Shown here piece by piece: positions 16,201 through 22,149 of a stretch of DNA of 25,374 bases. The stretch is from a virus: positions 1-25,374 of IMG/VR virus record IMGVR_UViG_3300047408_000278. The stretch is one strand, 5' to 3'. Numbering within the stretch: position 1 is the stretch's first letter; each line of letters begins with the position of its first letter. The position numbers were made by a program, and so were the translations under genes. The notes under the pieces were generated by a model. That model saw only the letters and a list, made by a program, of their open reading frames with translations, had not been told where the DNA came from and ran no database searches.

Positions 16201-17915
16201 AGGTAGTCAAGGCATTTGCAAACGTCACTTGGGATGATCTTCTCCATGGTCTAGCTGGTCTGGCTATAACTCTTGGTGTCATGGCGCTAGCTGCGATGGC
16301 CATAGAGCCAGCTATTGGTGCTCTGATGGGCCTTGGCGTAGCACTACTTCTTCTCGGTGGAGGCTTCGCTCTATTCGGTCTTGGCGTTCAGATGGTAGCA
16401 GAAGGACTTTCGCTATTCATCAGTCTTGGACCAAAAGCCGCAGATGCACTAACCGAGATGCTCAAGGGTCTTGGTAGAGCTATTCCTGCTATATTTCAAG
16501 GTTTGGCAGAGGGTGTCATTTCGTTTGCCAAGACTATTGCTGATAATGCGCCTATCTTGGTTGACGCTGTCATTGTCATTCTTAACAAATTGCTTGATGG
16601 ACTTCAGACGCTTATTCCGAAGGTACTAGTACTTCTTGGTGAGCTCATCAGCGGAGTCATAGATTATCTTGGTACCACCGGCGTTCCAAAACTTATTGAA
16701 GCCGGTCTACATATTATCATGGCGTTGCTTCAAGGTATTCGAGATCATATCGATGACGTCATTATCATCGTTGGTCAATTCATAACAAACATTCTAGATG
16801 CTTTGGCAGCAGAATTGCCTAAGATTGTTGATTCTGCCGTAAACCTTATTGTCACAGTTCTTAACAGCATAGCTGAAGCTGTTGGTAGAGTTTCTTCAAC
16901 ATTGATGTTTGGTCTTGGAATTTCTTTCATTGATGGATTCATGCAAGGAATAACACAAGCCGCAGCCAGTGGCCCAGTAAAATGGTTCACAGAACTTGCT
17001 GGAAATATTCTCACCTGGATTGGTGATATTACACATACTCTTTTGGCCGATGGTACTGGTTTGATAGCTGGTTTCCTTGGCGGAATCGTAGATAAGACTC
17101 GAGAAGTAACTTCATTCTTCACTGGTCTTGCCGCTAATATTCTCAAATGGCTCGGCGATACTTTTGGAATGCTCAAAGACGCTGGAACAAAAGTTATTGG
17201 TGGTTTCTTTGAAGGAATCAAATCTGGTTGGACGGCTGTTGCCAGTTGGTTTGATTCTGTTGCAGACATGATCAGATACCATATTCCAAATCCGCTTAGA
17301 CTTCTGTATGATATTGGTGGACAGATTGTCACTGGTTTGTTGCACGGACTTCAAAATATGTGGCACACAGTAACTGACTGGGTTGGTAATGCAGTTGAAG
17401 GGATCAAGCATACAATTACTAGTGCATTGGATATTTTGTCACCATCTAAATTCATGATTTGGGTTGGCGAAATGGTTATTGCTGGTCTTGTTCAGCCATT
17501 TGAGCGAGACACATCAATGGAGTCTAGTGTTGGTGGATTTGTTGATAAAGCAGCTAACATATTTGAAAATTCGATTGCAACCATTACTGATAGTCTTGGA
17601 ACCATATCCGAGTTCCAGCCGACAATCACACCAGTCCTTGATTTGACGGAAGTCAAGTCTGGCGCACAAAAGATCAGTGATTATATTTCAACATCACCAA
17701 TTCCTGTGACTGCGTCGTATAATCAAGCTAAAGCTATTGTTACTAGTCCGAGTAATGTCATTACTCCTCCGGTAGATCCAACTCAACCAACTGATGTCTC
17801 TAAAGTAAAATTTGAGCAAAACATCTATGCGCCCACTCAACTCTCTACGAGTGATATTTATCGACAAACTCGTAATCAAATCACGATGGCCAAGGAGGTG
17901 TTGAGCATCCCATGA
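13278..17915 (+). CDS. Tape measure protein
   Basis: At 1545 residues this is the longest gene; it sets tail length and is ejected with the DNA. Residues ~90-300 (ERIVKSLALDGITQGFGEYE, then LKLGSIQTIMAGTGASLDEV, SFKDMTSNIGKFTNAGLSLD, DEASRAMYNFAQALSKGNVQ) are the conserved tape-measure N-terminal domain. Residues ~745-1045 contain five hydrophobic repeats of about 57 residues, each starting near a Trp (755, 815, 872, 929, 985). Residues ~1050-1390 are long amphipathic helices and Trp-rich repeats (LTWIGDITHTLL; LKWLGDTFGMLKDAG). A LDILSPSKFMIWVGEM motif near 1388 is typical of tape-measure C-termini. At a rule-of-thumb 1.5 angstrom per residue this predicts a tail near 230 nm. Confidence 0.93.
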   Translation: MASVDDRIVRMEFDNAAFERKVSTTLTTLGQLDKALKFDGAKEGLSGIQGMADKFNLGSMGTHIDSVSSKFLALSTIAVTALSTITSKAISAGERIVKSLALDGITQGFGEYELKLGSIQTIMAGTGASLDEVNKKLNELNTYSDKTIYSFKDMTSNIGKFTNAGLSLDTSVAAIQGVAQVAAVSGANADEASRAMYNFAQALSKGNVQLIDWKSIEMANMATAEFKQQLIDTAVATGTLTKQGNEYITSTGKAVTSTKGFNDSLTDAWLTTDVLTTTLGKYSDQTTEIGKKAFAAAQDIKTFSQLMDTTKEAIGSGWAQSFEILFGNFDEAKKLWGSLGQSIGAFVQSSSNSRNKLLQDWKDLGGRGLLISSLQAAFQNLAKVLDPIKEAFRDIFPPMTGQRLMEMTKAFADFAASLRPSEKTVENLHRIFKGLFSILEIGWEVLKQTVRFFGQLFDAISGASSGTFLSFLARIGDFFTGLARMLVQGEGIKHFFDVLAQVISVPIAIIGDLKDKLLEFFGVMGDAGIADKAGESFGRVKDRLQSLSDTFDKITRLWEPVKSALMKVKDVFDEVFNAVTDWLSETTDKVLDLLKKGDFNQIIDMLNVGLFGGLILVMNRFISKGVKINATLQGFFGGGLFEKIGKSFDALTGTLTAMQSKIKAEALMKIAEAIGLLTASVLVLSLIDSAALTKALLAMSVGFGQLMASFAVLNQMESTPKSAAMFGVISTGFILLSGALLILAAALKIMSTMSWSEMAVGLTAMAGVLTVLIVAIKPLSSMAPQMVIAGAGLIAIGVAMTILAGAVKLFSMIKWGDMAKGFLGIGAGLLIIAGAMKLMPMSVILIGPGILALAVAMNVLAGAIKIFATMSWGEIGKGLATLAGALVAIGVAMNMMPASMILTGPALIAVAVGVTILSGALKVLATMSWSDIGRGLTALAGALTILAIATNAMSGAIPGAIALGIVSAALVVLVEVVKAFANVTWDDLLHGLAGLAITLGVMALAAMAIEPAIGALMGLGVALLLLGGGFALFGLGVQMVAEGLSLFISLGPKAADALTEMLKGLGRAIPAIFQGLAEGVISFAKTIADNAPILVDAVIVILNKLLDGLQTLIPKVLVLLGELISGVIDYLGTTGVPKLIEAGLHIIMALLQGIRDHIDDVIIIVGQFITNILDALAAELPKIVDSAVNLIVTVLNSIAEAVGRVSSTLMFGLGISFIDGFMQGITQAAASGPVKWFTELAGNILTWIGDITHTLLADGTGLIAGFLGGIVDKTREVTSFFTGLAANILKWLGDTFGMLKDAGTKVIGGFFEGIKSGWTAVASWFDSVADMIRYHIPNPLRLLYDIGGQIVTGLLHGLQNMWHTVTDWVGNAVEGIKHTITSALDILSPSKFMIWVGEMVIAGLVQPFERDTSMESSVGGFVDKAANIFENSIATITDSLGTISEFQPTITPVLDLTEVKSGAQKISDYISTSPIPVTASYNQAKAIVTSPSNVITPPVDPTQPTDVSKVKFEQNIYAPTQLSTSDIYRQTRNQITMAKEVLSIP
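15504..16400 (+). repeat. Five degenerate ~171-bp coding repeats in the tape measure gene
   Basis: Trp codons at 15540, 15720, 15891, 16062 and 16230 mark repeats spaced 180, 171, 171 and 168 bases. Each encodes roughly M-S-W-x-(E/D)-(M/I)-x-x-G-L-x-x-(L/M)-A-G-x-L, a Met/Pro turn, then GP-x-LI-x-(hydrophobic) and T-I-L-A-G-A-x-K. The DNA copies are diverged; the periodicity is clearest in protein. Confidence 0.8.
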
Positions 17916-18757
17916 AGATCACTGATATCAGTTTATATTCTAGTGGTGTTGAGACAATCAGCTTTGGGATGAGAGATCTAGATCCATCAGCTAGATTTGT
18001 TATCAGAGATATTACTGGTCTGGATGCTGAAGATCTTATTCCTGTATTTTATGGCGTTGGTATTCAATCAAATGCTAAGTTTTATCAATTTGCCATGAAA
18101 GACCGCGAAATTGTAATGCGAATCACCTTGAACCCGCTATTCAAACTTGATGAAGACTACTCAACCATCAGAGATGAGCTTTATAAAGCTATATCTTCAT
18201 CAAGAAGCGGGTTGGTGACCATTCTTTTTAGTTCCAACGGTACAGCTGTGGCAAAAGCATCAGCTCACATCACTAAATTCGAGGGTGTATATTTTACTCA
18301 ACTTCCTGAAGTGAAAATTACGTTGTCATGTGATGATCCTATGTTTAGAGCAGTGGCAACAACTGTGCTTGATCCCACTCAACTCAAGGAGACAAATCCG
18401 GTAATCGTTTCCGATGGTTTGTCAACTGCTCCGCATGGATTTTCTTTCAAAGCAAAATTTGTTGCTACATCGCCAACATTCACCATTCAAGATGATCCGT
18501 CAAATCCTGAATGGCAATTCGTCGTTACACCAGCAGGTGGTTTTCTAGTTAATGATAATTTGTTTTTCTCAAGTGAAAAATCACAGAAATATCTTTACAT
18601 CGATCGTGCTGGTGTTAAAACACATTTGATGGATAAAGTCGCTCCAACATCAATTTGGCCGCTTATATTTCCAGGGACAAATTCGTTCATTATTCCAGAA
18701 ATCTCTAAGATTGATTGGGTATATCTAGAATTTGACGCGGCTTATTGGGGGGTATAA
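17912..18757 (+). CDS. Distal tail protein (Dit)
   Basis: This 281-residue protein follows the tape measure with a 4-base ATGA overlap, the usual place for Dit, the ring at the tail end that carries the fibres. It is beta-rich: MKITDISLYSSGVETISFGM, an AKFYQFAMKDREIVMRITLN strand, STIRDELYKAISSSRSGLVT (a common Dit N-domain feature), VKITLSCDDPMFRAV, and a C-terminal jelly-roll-like half ending in SKIDWVYLEFDAAYWGV. The 'CDDP.FRA' segment is typical for the Dit/phage_tail family in Gram-positive phages. GGAGGTGTTGAGC lies upstream of the ATG. Confidence 0.82.
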   Translation: MKITDISLYSSGVETISFGMRDLDPSARFVIRDITGLDAEDLIPVFYGVGIQSNAKFYQFAMKDREIVMRITLNPLFKLDEDYSTIRDELYKAISSSRSGLVTILFSSNGTAVAKASAHITKFEGVYFTQLPEVKITLSCDDPMFRAVATTVLDPTQLKETNPVIVSDGLSTAPHGFSFKAKFVATSPTFTIQDDPSNPEWQFVVTPAGGFLVNDNLFFSSEKSQKYLYIDRAGVKTHLMDKVAPTSIWPLIFPGTNSFIIPEISKIDWVYLEFDAAYWGV

Positions 18758-18758
18758 C

Positions 18759-19892
18759 ATGGACTTGTTTAAGTTCACCATGCAGCAAGGCCATGAAACT
18801 GTCCTTCAAGGTGGCGAAGCAATAAATGGCGTTAGAAGTGTCATGTGGACGGAGCGATACAGAGGCGTCGGTGAATTTGAAATCAAAGCATTTTTGAGTT
18901 CTGGATTACTGAGTAAACTTCCTTTGGGCACATTGATATCTCATGTAAACACGCTTGAAGTGATGATGGTTGAGGATCATCAGATAACTGAAAACAAAGA
19001 CGAAGATCCAATGCTTACCATAACTGGTAGATCATTTTATGCTTTTCTAGATTTCCGTGTTGTTGGAATGATTAAATCATATCAATATCAAGATCTGGCC
19101 AGAGGAGAATATGCTATTGCTTCTGATTATACTTGGAAGCAAGCAGTTCTATTGATCAATGATTCCATTCAGAATGCGGCAACATATGGTGTTCTTGAGG
19201 AAGTTTATGGATTCACTGGGATAACAGGAACTGGTGCTCAAACAGCAAGAACGTTTAAACGTATGAATGCGCTTACAGCCGTTCTTGAATTGTTGGCATT
19301 CGACGATATAGGAATCAGAACCCTTCGTAAGAACCCATTCGGTGGGTTGGGAAGTAGTACTCAAACCAGATGGGATATTTACAAAGGCGTTGATAAATCG
19401 TCTTCTATTGTATTTTCTTGGGAGCGAGGGGATGTTATTGGCGCTGATTATTTGTGGAGCGACAGGAACATACTAAATGCAGTTTTGGCTCTAACCACAT
19501 ATTTCACTGGTGCCGCCGAAGTAGACATAAACAACAATCCATTCGGGCATTCAAACGGATATCTTCGACGAGAAGGAGTCATTGATGCAACTGATATTGA
19601 CTCGTCATATAATGGAAATCCTGTAGGAACGGTTGATCAAGCTCCGCTTGTGCAAAAGGCTGGTACTAGAGCCTATCAAGAGATTGCCGTTAGCAAACGT
19701 ATCACATTGACCAGAGTCGATATTGCACCAAATACGCAGTATATTTACCGTAAAGACTACAATCTCGGCGATTTGGTAATGATAAACGCGAATTATGGGG
19801 CAAATCAAGTTATGAGAGTGATCGAGCATGTCGAGATCGAAGATGAAAATGGACGAACCGGGCATCCAACATTAGCCATCCCTACTGCCTAA
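18759..19892 (+). CDS. ReqiPepy6 Gp37-like tail (baseplate hub) protein
   Basis: This 377-residue protein begins MDLFKFTMQQGHETVLQGGE and continues VMWTERYRGVGEFEIKAFLS, SHVNTLEVMMVEDHQIT, LTITGRSFYAFLDFRVV, later GANQVMRVIEHVEIEDENGR and a closing HPTLAIPTA. This is the pattern of the Siphovirus ReqiPepy6 Gp37-like family (tail proteins next to Dit that probably form the tail hub). ATG at 18759 follows a GGGGGG run at 7 bases; the in-frame TTG at 18732 would overlap Dit. The gene closes the recognisable tail operon; fibre genes lie at the other end of the window. Confidence 0.87.
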   Translation: MDLFKFTMQQGHETVLQGGEAINGVRSVMWTERYRGVGEFEIKAFLSSGLLSKLPLGTLISHVNTLEVMMVEDHQITENKDEDPMLTITGRSFYAFLDFRVVGMIKSYQYQDLARGEYAIASDYTWKQAVLLINDSIQNAATYGVLEEVYGFTGITGTGAQTARTFKRMNALTAVLELLAFDDIGIRTLRKNPFGGLGSSTQTRWDIYKGVDKSSSIVFSWERGDVIGADYLWSDRNILNAVLALTTYFTGAAEVDINNNPFGHSNGYLRREGVIDATDIDSSYNGNPVGTVDQAPLVQKAGTRAYQEIAVSKRITLTRVDIAPNTQYIYRKDYNLGDLVMINANYGANQVMRVIEHVEIEDENGRTGHPTLAIPTA

Positions 19893-19901
19893 GGATAACA
19901 T

Positions 19902-20120
19902 ATGTGCATATTGCTCATTTGTGGGATCATAGTTCTTACCGCGATCTCGGCAAACGTTCTTTGGCTCAAGAGGAAAACTCATGTTGGTAGCATTGTCATT
20001 ACGGAGCAATCGTCCGGTAAGAAGATATTTTCCCTCGAGTTAGACAAGGCTCCCACCGAAATCGAGCAAATGAAGACCGTTACTTTCAAAGTAGTCTCAC
20101 AAGAAGAATTCGCAGATTAA
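19902..20120 (+). CDS. Small N-terminally anchored membrane protein
   Basis: This 72-residue protein starts MCILLICGIIVLTAISANVLW, one hydrophobic segment of about 20 residues, followed by KRKTHVGSIVITEQSSGKKI and a soluble beta-rich part with LDKAPTEIEQMKTVTFKVV. The 'VG.I.I.E...GK..FSLELD..P..I..MK.V.F.V' layout is one I associate with small phage proteins at the end of tail operons; function is unknown. AAGGATAAC precedes the ATG. The promoter-like element at 20109-20137 overlaps its stop codon. Confidence 0.65.
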   Translation: MCILLICGIIVLTAISANVLWLKRKTHVGSIVITEQSSGKKIFSLELDKAPTEIEQMKTVTFKVVSQEEFAD

Positions 20121-20137
20121 ACATTTACTATAATGGG
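20109..20137 (+). promoter_or_regulatory. Conserved promoter-like element, copy 1
   Basis: TTCGC (20109-20113), ACA (20121-20123) and TATAAT (20129-20134) then GGG are arranged exactly as in the other copies at 20698, 20822, 20898, 21851, 22121 and 24417. The TATAAT ends 22 bases before the start at 20157, so this copy probably drives that gene. There is no TTGACA-like hexamer 17 bases upstream of TATAAT. Confidence 0.8.
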
Positions 20138-20156
20138 ACTACAGAAAGGAATAATG

Positions 20157-20444
20157 ATGAAGAAAATCGAGCTGAGAAAGAGCTCAGTTCTAGATGAGCC
20201 AATTACAAAGGCTCTGACTGATATGAAGACGTACGATCTTGACACCATAGAGTATCGTGCAGCTATCGAGCATCTAGAGCAACTGATGAAGATGAAAACA
20301 GAAGAACGTAGAAATCGAGTCAGTGCTGATACGATCGCGATAATTGCAGGGAACATAATGGTGGCCTTGATTATCGTCGGATATGAGCGGGGTCATGTGA
20401 TGACGTCGAAAACGATGAGCTTTGTACTCAGACCGAAAGACTGA
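20157..20444 (+). CDS. Conserved phage single-pass membrane protein
   Basis: This 95-residue protein has a basic N-terminus (MKKIELRKSSVLDEPITKAL), a helical DMKTYDLDTIEYRAAIEHLEQLMKMK region, then RVSADTIAIIAGNIMVALII, the last part being a membrane segment, and a C-terminal tail with GYERGHVMTSKTMSFVLRPK. The 'VS.DT.AI.AGN......YE..HV.TSKA..F.L.P' pattern is one I associate with small proteins of actinophages and Firmicutes phages, with no known role; a holin-like or membrane-remodelling role is possible. Among clustered ATGs I chose 20157, which gives the best distance (6 bases) from AAAGGA; 20154 and 20133 are alternatives. It ends before a strong terminator. Confidence 0.7.
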   Translation: MKKIELRKSSVLDEPITKALTDMKTYDLDTIEYRAAIEHLEQLMKMKTEERRNRVSADTIAIIAGNIMVALIIVGYERGHVMTSKTMSFVLRPKD

Positions 20445-20471
20445 AACATTCGATCTAAAAGTAGCGAACAG

Positions 20472-20509
20472 CATAGGAGTTGTGTAAATTACACGGCTCC
20501 TATGTTTTT
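20472..20509 (+). terminator. Rho-independent terminator
   Basis: CATAGGAG (20472-20479) pairs with CTCCTATG (20497-20504). The helix continues through two T-G pairs and GTGT/ACAC to a 5-base AAATT loop, and is followed by TTTTT. It lies 27 bases after the stop of the 20157-20444 gene and closes that unit. Confidence 0.92.
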
Positions 20510-20536
20510 CGCCATTTTTACTGTCATTGCAAATTT
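20508..20536 (+). promoter_or_regulatory. Possible degraded copy of the promoter-like element
   Basis: TTCGCCATT is identical to the start of the copy at 24417. AC stands at the ACA position, and TCATTG then CAAA occupy the place of TCATTG then TAAT; about 19 of 28 bases agree with that copy. The TATAAT box is lost (TGCAAA), so it is probably inactive. Confidence 0.35.
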
Positions 20537-20697
20537 TTTTGGGCTCTATAGTTCGTTCTGAGCGCTTGAAAGGGGCAGGGAAGTATATTTATCCCAGATA
20601 GGGGGTCGAGCCGCTTAGAACGGATTCTAGAGGCCTTCTCGCGATTTTGGCTATATTTGGGGTGAAAAAACCCCCGGGGAAGGTTTCCAGAAATGAT
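20537..20697 (+). other. Non-coding segment with inverted repeats
   Basis: I find no credible gene here. An 11-base inverted repeat with one G-T pair (20554-20564 with 20612-20622) encloses a GGGA/TCCC hairpin. Further on, GGGGT (20659-20663) can pair with ACCCC (20670-20674) around an A-rich loop. The segment separates the terminator at 20472 from the RNA-unit array; it may hold another structured RNA or a binding site, but no matching promoter copy is intact in front of it. Confidence 0.4.
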
Positions 20698-20726
20698 TTC
20701 GCAGGAAAAACAGTGTCTATAATGAG
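20698..20726 (+). promoter_or_regulatory. Conserved promoter-like element, copy 2
   Basis: TTCGC at 20698, ACA at 20710 and TATAAT at 20718, followed by GAG: spacing identical to the other copies. It precedes a 100-nt structured segment ending in a T-tract and no gene. Confidence 0.8.
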
Positions 20727-20823
20727 AAGAGACTAGGATTGGAGGACTAGTCTATGAACCGGACCCCGTGAGGATTCTTCGAGAATCCAAAATACGCAAG
20801 AACGACGGACCTTCTCATTTTTT
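20724..20823 (+). ncRNA. Candidate structured RNA, unit A
   Basis: Directly after TATAAT, GAGAAG (20724-20729) pairs with CTTCTC (20811-20816), which is followed by A and six T. With the last two promoter bases the match is 8 of 8. Inside are two perfect hairpins: AGACTAG/CTAGTCT (20730-20736 with 20747-20753), whose 10-base loop holds GGAGG, and GGATTCT/AGAATCC (20772-20778 with 20782-20788). There is no reading frame of note. It would give an RNA of about 100 nt if transcription starts at the G after TATAAT. I do not recognise an RNA family, and the arms do not fit a tRNA. Confidence 0.6.
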
Positions 20824-20850
20824 CGCAGAAAAAACAATTACTATAACGAG
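20822..20850 (+). promoter_or_regulatory. Conserved promoter-like element, copy 3
   Basis: TTCGC at 20822, ACA at 20834 and TATAAC at 20842 (one change from TATAAT), followed by GAG. It begins inside the T-tract of unit A, so the units are packed head to tail. Confidence 0.75.
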
Positions 20851-20897
20851 AGGGGAGGGTTAGCGACCAACTATACCTCCTCTCTCACCAGTTTTTT
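20848..20897 (+). ncRNA. Candidate structured RNA, unit B (single long hairpin)
   Basis: GAGAGGGGAGG (20848-20858) pairs with CCTCCTCTCTC (20876-20886) over 11 bases with one G-T pair, around a 17-base loop. It is followed by ACCAG and six T (20892-20897). This is essentially a promoter followed at once by a terminator-like hairpin, predicting an RNA of about 50 nt. No gene could fit. Confidence 0.58.
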
Positions 20898-20926
20898 CTC
20901 ACCGAAAAAACAAACACTATAATGAG
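20898..20926 (+). promoter_or_regulatory. Conserved promoter-like element, copy 4
   Basis: CTCAC stands at the TTCGC position (20898), ACA is at 20910 and TATAAT at 20918, followed by GAG. It has the weakest 5' block of the seven, but spacing, A-tract, ACA and TATAAT are kept. It starts within the T-tract of unit B. Confidence 0.72.
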
Positions 20927-20988
20927 GAGACGCGAATCCAGCGTGTGGCATTCAGCCAACTCAGAGAAATCTGAGCTTCTCATTTTTT
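20924..20988 (+). ncRNA. Candidate structured RNA, unit C (four-way junction)
   Basis: The segment folds on paper with almost no unpaired joints. The closing helix GAGGAG/CTTCTC (20924-20929 with 20976-20981) holds three arms: ACGC/GCGT (20930-20933 with 20941-20944), TGGC/GCCA (20946-20949 with 20955-20958) and CTCAGA/TCTGAG (20960-20965 with 20970-20975, GAAA tetraloop). Only single bases (G20945, A20959) separate the arms. A and six T follow (20983-20988). The next gene starts at 21016 with its own ribosome site, so the unit could also act as an attenuating leader. The cloverleaf outline recalls a tRNA, but arm sizes and sequence do not fit one. Confidence 0.65.
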
Positions 20989-21015
20989 ATTTTCCAATTC
21001 ATCACAGGAGAGATA

Positions 21016-21240
21016 ATGTCCACTATTCAAGAGCAGCGTGGAGGAATGGGAATCGGTACGTCCTTTGCTTGCGAGCTAGGCGTCGCCGTTCTCAGAGGTG
21101 CTCGAGCAATGGATGTCGCCCATACAGATCTTCTCGCAGCTGTCACTGCCGAGGAAGCAGCTGAAGCTGCCGAGCGCCTCGAGTTGATCATCCGCAATAC
21201 CATCATCGCGATTCGTCTGTACGACACAGCTAACATCTAA
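21016..21240 (+). CDS. Small helical protein of unknown function
   Basis: This 74-residue protein starts at an ATG behind ACAGGAGAG. The N-terminus (MSTIQEQRGGMGIGTSFACE) leads into an Ala/Glu-rich helical region: AVTAEEAAEAAERLELIIRN, ending IIAIRLYDTANI. There is no membrane segment or signal peptide. It follows RNA unit C by 27 bases, so it is either expressed by read-through of that unit or regulated by it. It is followed after 20 bases by the membrane protein gene at 21261, with AAAGGAG in between. I do not recognise the family. Confidence 0.68.
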   Translation: MSTIQEQRGGMGIGTSFACELGVAVLRGARAMDVAHTDLLAAVTAEEAAEAAERLELIIRNTIIAIRLYDTANI

Positions 21241-21260
21241 TCACTTAAAAGGAGATAATC

Positions 21261-21788
21261 ATGGAATACACACAATTGCCCCCGCCCGCTCCTATTGTCG
21301 AGAACTCTAAGCCTAAGAAAAGCCTTCCGGTCAAGATCGCTATCGGGATTGCTATTTTCTTTGGTATCAGCTGGGTTGCTAGTCTGATCACGAACATTAG
21401 CAACGCAACAGCTTCTCATTCAGCTCCAATCCCTGCAGCCACGTCACATTCGAATGTTAGCAATGAGAAGGCTGAGACTGTCGTTTGGGCGGTCACTGCT
21501 GGTCCTGCAATGCAGAAGATCGTCGACATCAGCACGGGCATCGATGAGAATTCCGATCCGTCGGTGATTCTGTCAGCTTGCCTCAAGCTCGGCGATGCAG
21601 GTCATGATCTGGCTGATGGTGCTCCTGCTACTGCCGCTGGTGATGAGGCTCGAGCAATTGAGTCGTCATTTTCCAAGGCAGCCACTGCTTGCAGTGATGG
21701 TGACTTTGAGACGGCATCTACATATCTGCATGATGCAGTTGGTCACATGAGCACTCTCACGGACGAGCTCTCGAAGATCGCTGGTTAA
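21261..21788 (+). CDS. Membrane-anchored extracytoplasmic protein
   Basis: This 175-residue protein has a Pro-rich cytoplasmic start (YTQLPPPAPIVENSKPKKS), one membrane segment (VKIAIGIAIFFGISWVASLI, about residues 24-43), a Ser/Ala/His-rich linker, and an outside helical domain of ~100 residues with two Cys: SACLKLGDAGHDLADGAPAT and AATACSDGDFETASTYLHDA. This layout is common for actinobacterial cell-surface lipoprotein-like or signalling proteins. In a phage it could alter the host envelope, for example by blocking superinfection, but that is a guess. AAAAGGAGATAATC precedes the ATG. A terminator follows the stop. Confidence 0.75.
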   Translation: MEYTQLPPPAPIVENSKPKKSLPVKIAIGIAIFFGISWVASLITNISNATASHSAPIPAATSHSNVSNEKAETVVWAVTAGPAMQKIVDISTGIDENSDPSVILSACLKLGDAGHDLADGAPATAAGDEARAIESSFSKAATACSDGDFETASTYLHDAVGHMSTLTDELSKIAG

Positions 21789-21803
21789 CATCAAAAATCG
21801 TAG

Positions 21804-21847
21804 TGAGAGGGGTGTGCTGACCACGCATCCCTCTCATTATATTTTTT
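21804..21847 (+). terminator. Rho-independent terminator
   Basis: TGAGAGGG (21804-21811) pairs with CCCTCTCA (21829-21836), extended inside by GTGTG/CACGC with one wobble. It is followed by a T-rich run ending in six T. It closes the 21016-21788 transcription unit just before promoter copy 5. Confidence 0.88.
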
Positions 21848-21850
21848 CGA

Positions 21851-21879
21851 TTCGCAGGAATTACAACGTATATAATGAG
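21851..21879 (+). promoter_or_regulatory. Conserved promoter-like element, copy 5
   Basis: TTCGC at 21851, ACA at 21863 and TATAAT at 21871, followed by GAG. It has no T-tract unit; it directly precedes the small gene at 21906, giving a leader of about 29 bases if transcription starts at the G after TATAAT. Confidence 0.8.
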
Positions 21880-21905
21880 AACCTAACTTTATGAAAGGAA
21901 GAATA

Positions 21906-22079
21906 ATGAAAGTGAGTGACAAAGGCATAATTGTGTGTCAAGAGACCGGGGAATTTCATTGGAGTTTGAAGCAGTGTGCTAAGCATTATGGCTTCAGTCC
22001 AAGAGCACTTGCCCGTCGTCTTAATGGACATGGCAGTCGTCGCAGTACTCACGGATTTTCATTCCGTAGAATGAAGTAA
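21906..22079 (+). CDS. NUMOD1-like small DNA-binding protein
   Basis: This 57-residue protein reads VSDKGIIVCQETGEFHWSLK, then QCAKHYGFSPRALARRLNGH, then HGFSFRRMK. The 'V.C.ETGE...S...AA...G.S...L.R.L.G......G..FR' layout matches the NUMOD1 / IENR1 helix-turn-helix module usually appended to homing nucleases; here it stands alone without a nuclease domain. A regulatory or DNA-targeting role is plausible. I chose the ATG at 21906, which lies 5 bases after AAAGGAAG; the in-frame ATG at 21891 would sit too close to the promoter. A terminator follows closely. Confidence 0.68.
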   Translation: MKVSDKGIIVCQETGEFHWSLKQCAKHYGFSPRALARRLNGHGSRRSTHGFSFRRMK

Positions 22080-22091
22080 AGTAATTGAAAG

Positions 22092-22118
22092 GGGGAGTCA
22101 GCAATGACTCTCCTTTTT
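22092..22118 (+). terminator. Rho-independent terminator
   Basis: GGGGAGTCA (22092-22100) pairs with TGACTCTCC (22105-22113), with one G-T pair, across a GCAA tetraloop. It is followed by TTTTT and more pyrimidines. It ends the single-gene unit 21906-22079; promoter copy 6 begins 3 bases further on. Confidence 0.9.
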
Positions 22119-22120
22119 CT

Positions 22121-22149
22121 TTCGCCAAAATAACAAGTACTATAATGGA
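22121..22149 (+). promoter_or_regulatory. Conserved promoter-like element, copy 6
   Basis: TTCGC at 22121, ACA at 22133 and TATAAT at 22141, followed by GGA. The spacing equals that of all other copies. It precedes structured unit D. Confidence 0.8.

Noticed and set aside
15629-16303. Long antisense open frame (224 codons) inside the tape measure gene
   Set aside because: It is a by-product of the repetitive Ala/Gly/Leu-rich tape measure sequence; low-complexity Ala/Pro/Ile product and no gene signals.
20445-20697. Phage attachment site or packaging (cos/pac) site
   Set aside because: Inverted repeats are present, but there is no integrase and no independent sign of a genome end.
20724-20823. 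tRNA with an 8-base acceptor stem
   Set aside because: The closing helix is present, but the inner arms have the wrong size and place, and no T-loop or CCA is found.
20698-20988. CRISPR array
   Set aside because: The repeated parts are promoter elements at irregular distances (124 and 76 bases) with structured, not spacer-like, segments between them.
20922-21164. An 80-codon frame beginning at the ATG made by TATAATG of promoter copy 4
   Set aside because: It runs through RNA unit C, its T-tract and the start of the gene at 21016, has a very Arg/Ser-rich composition and no ribosome site.
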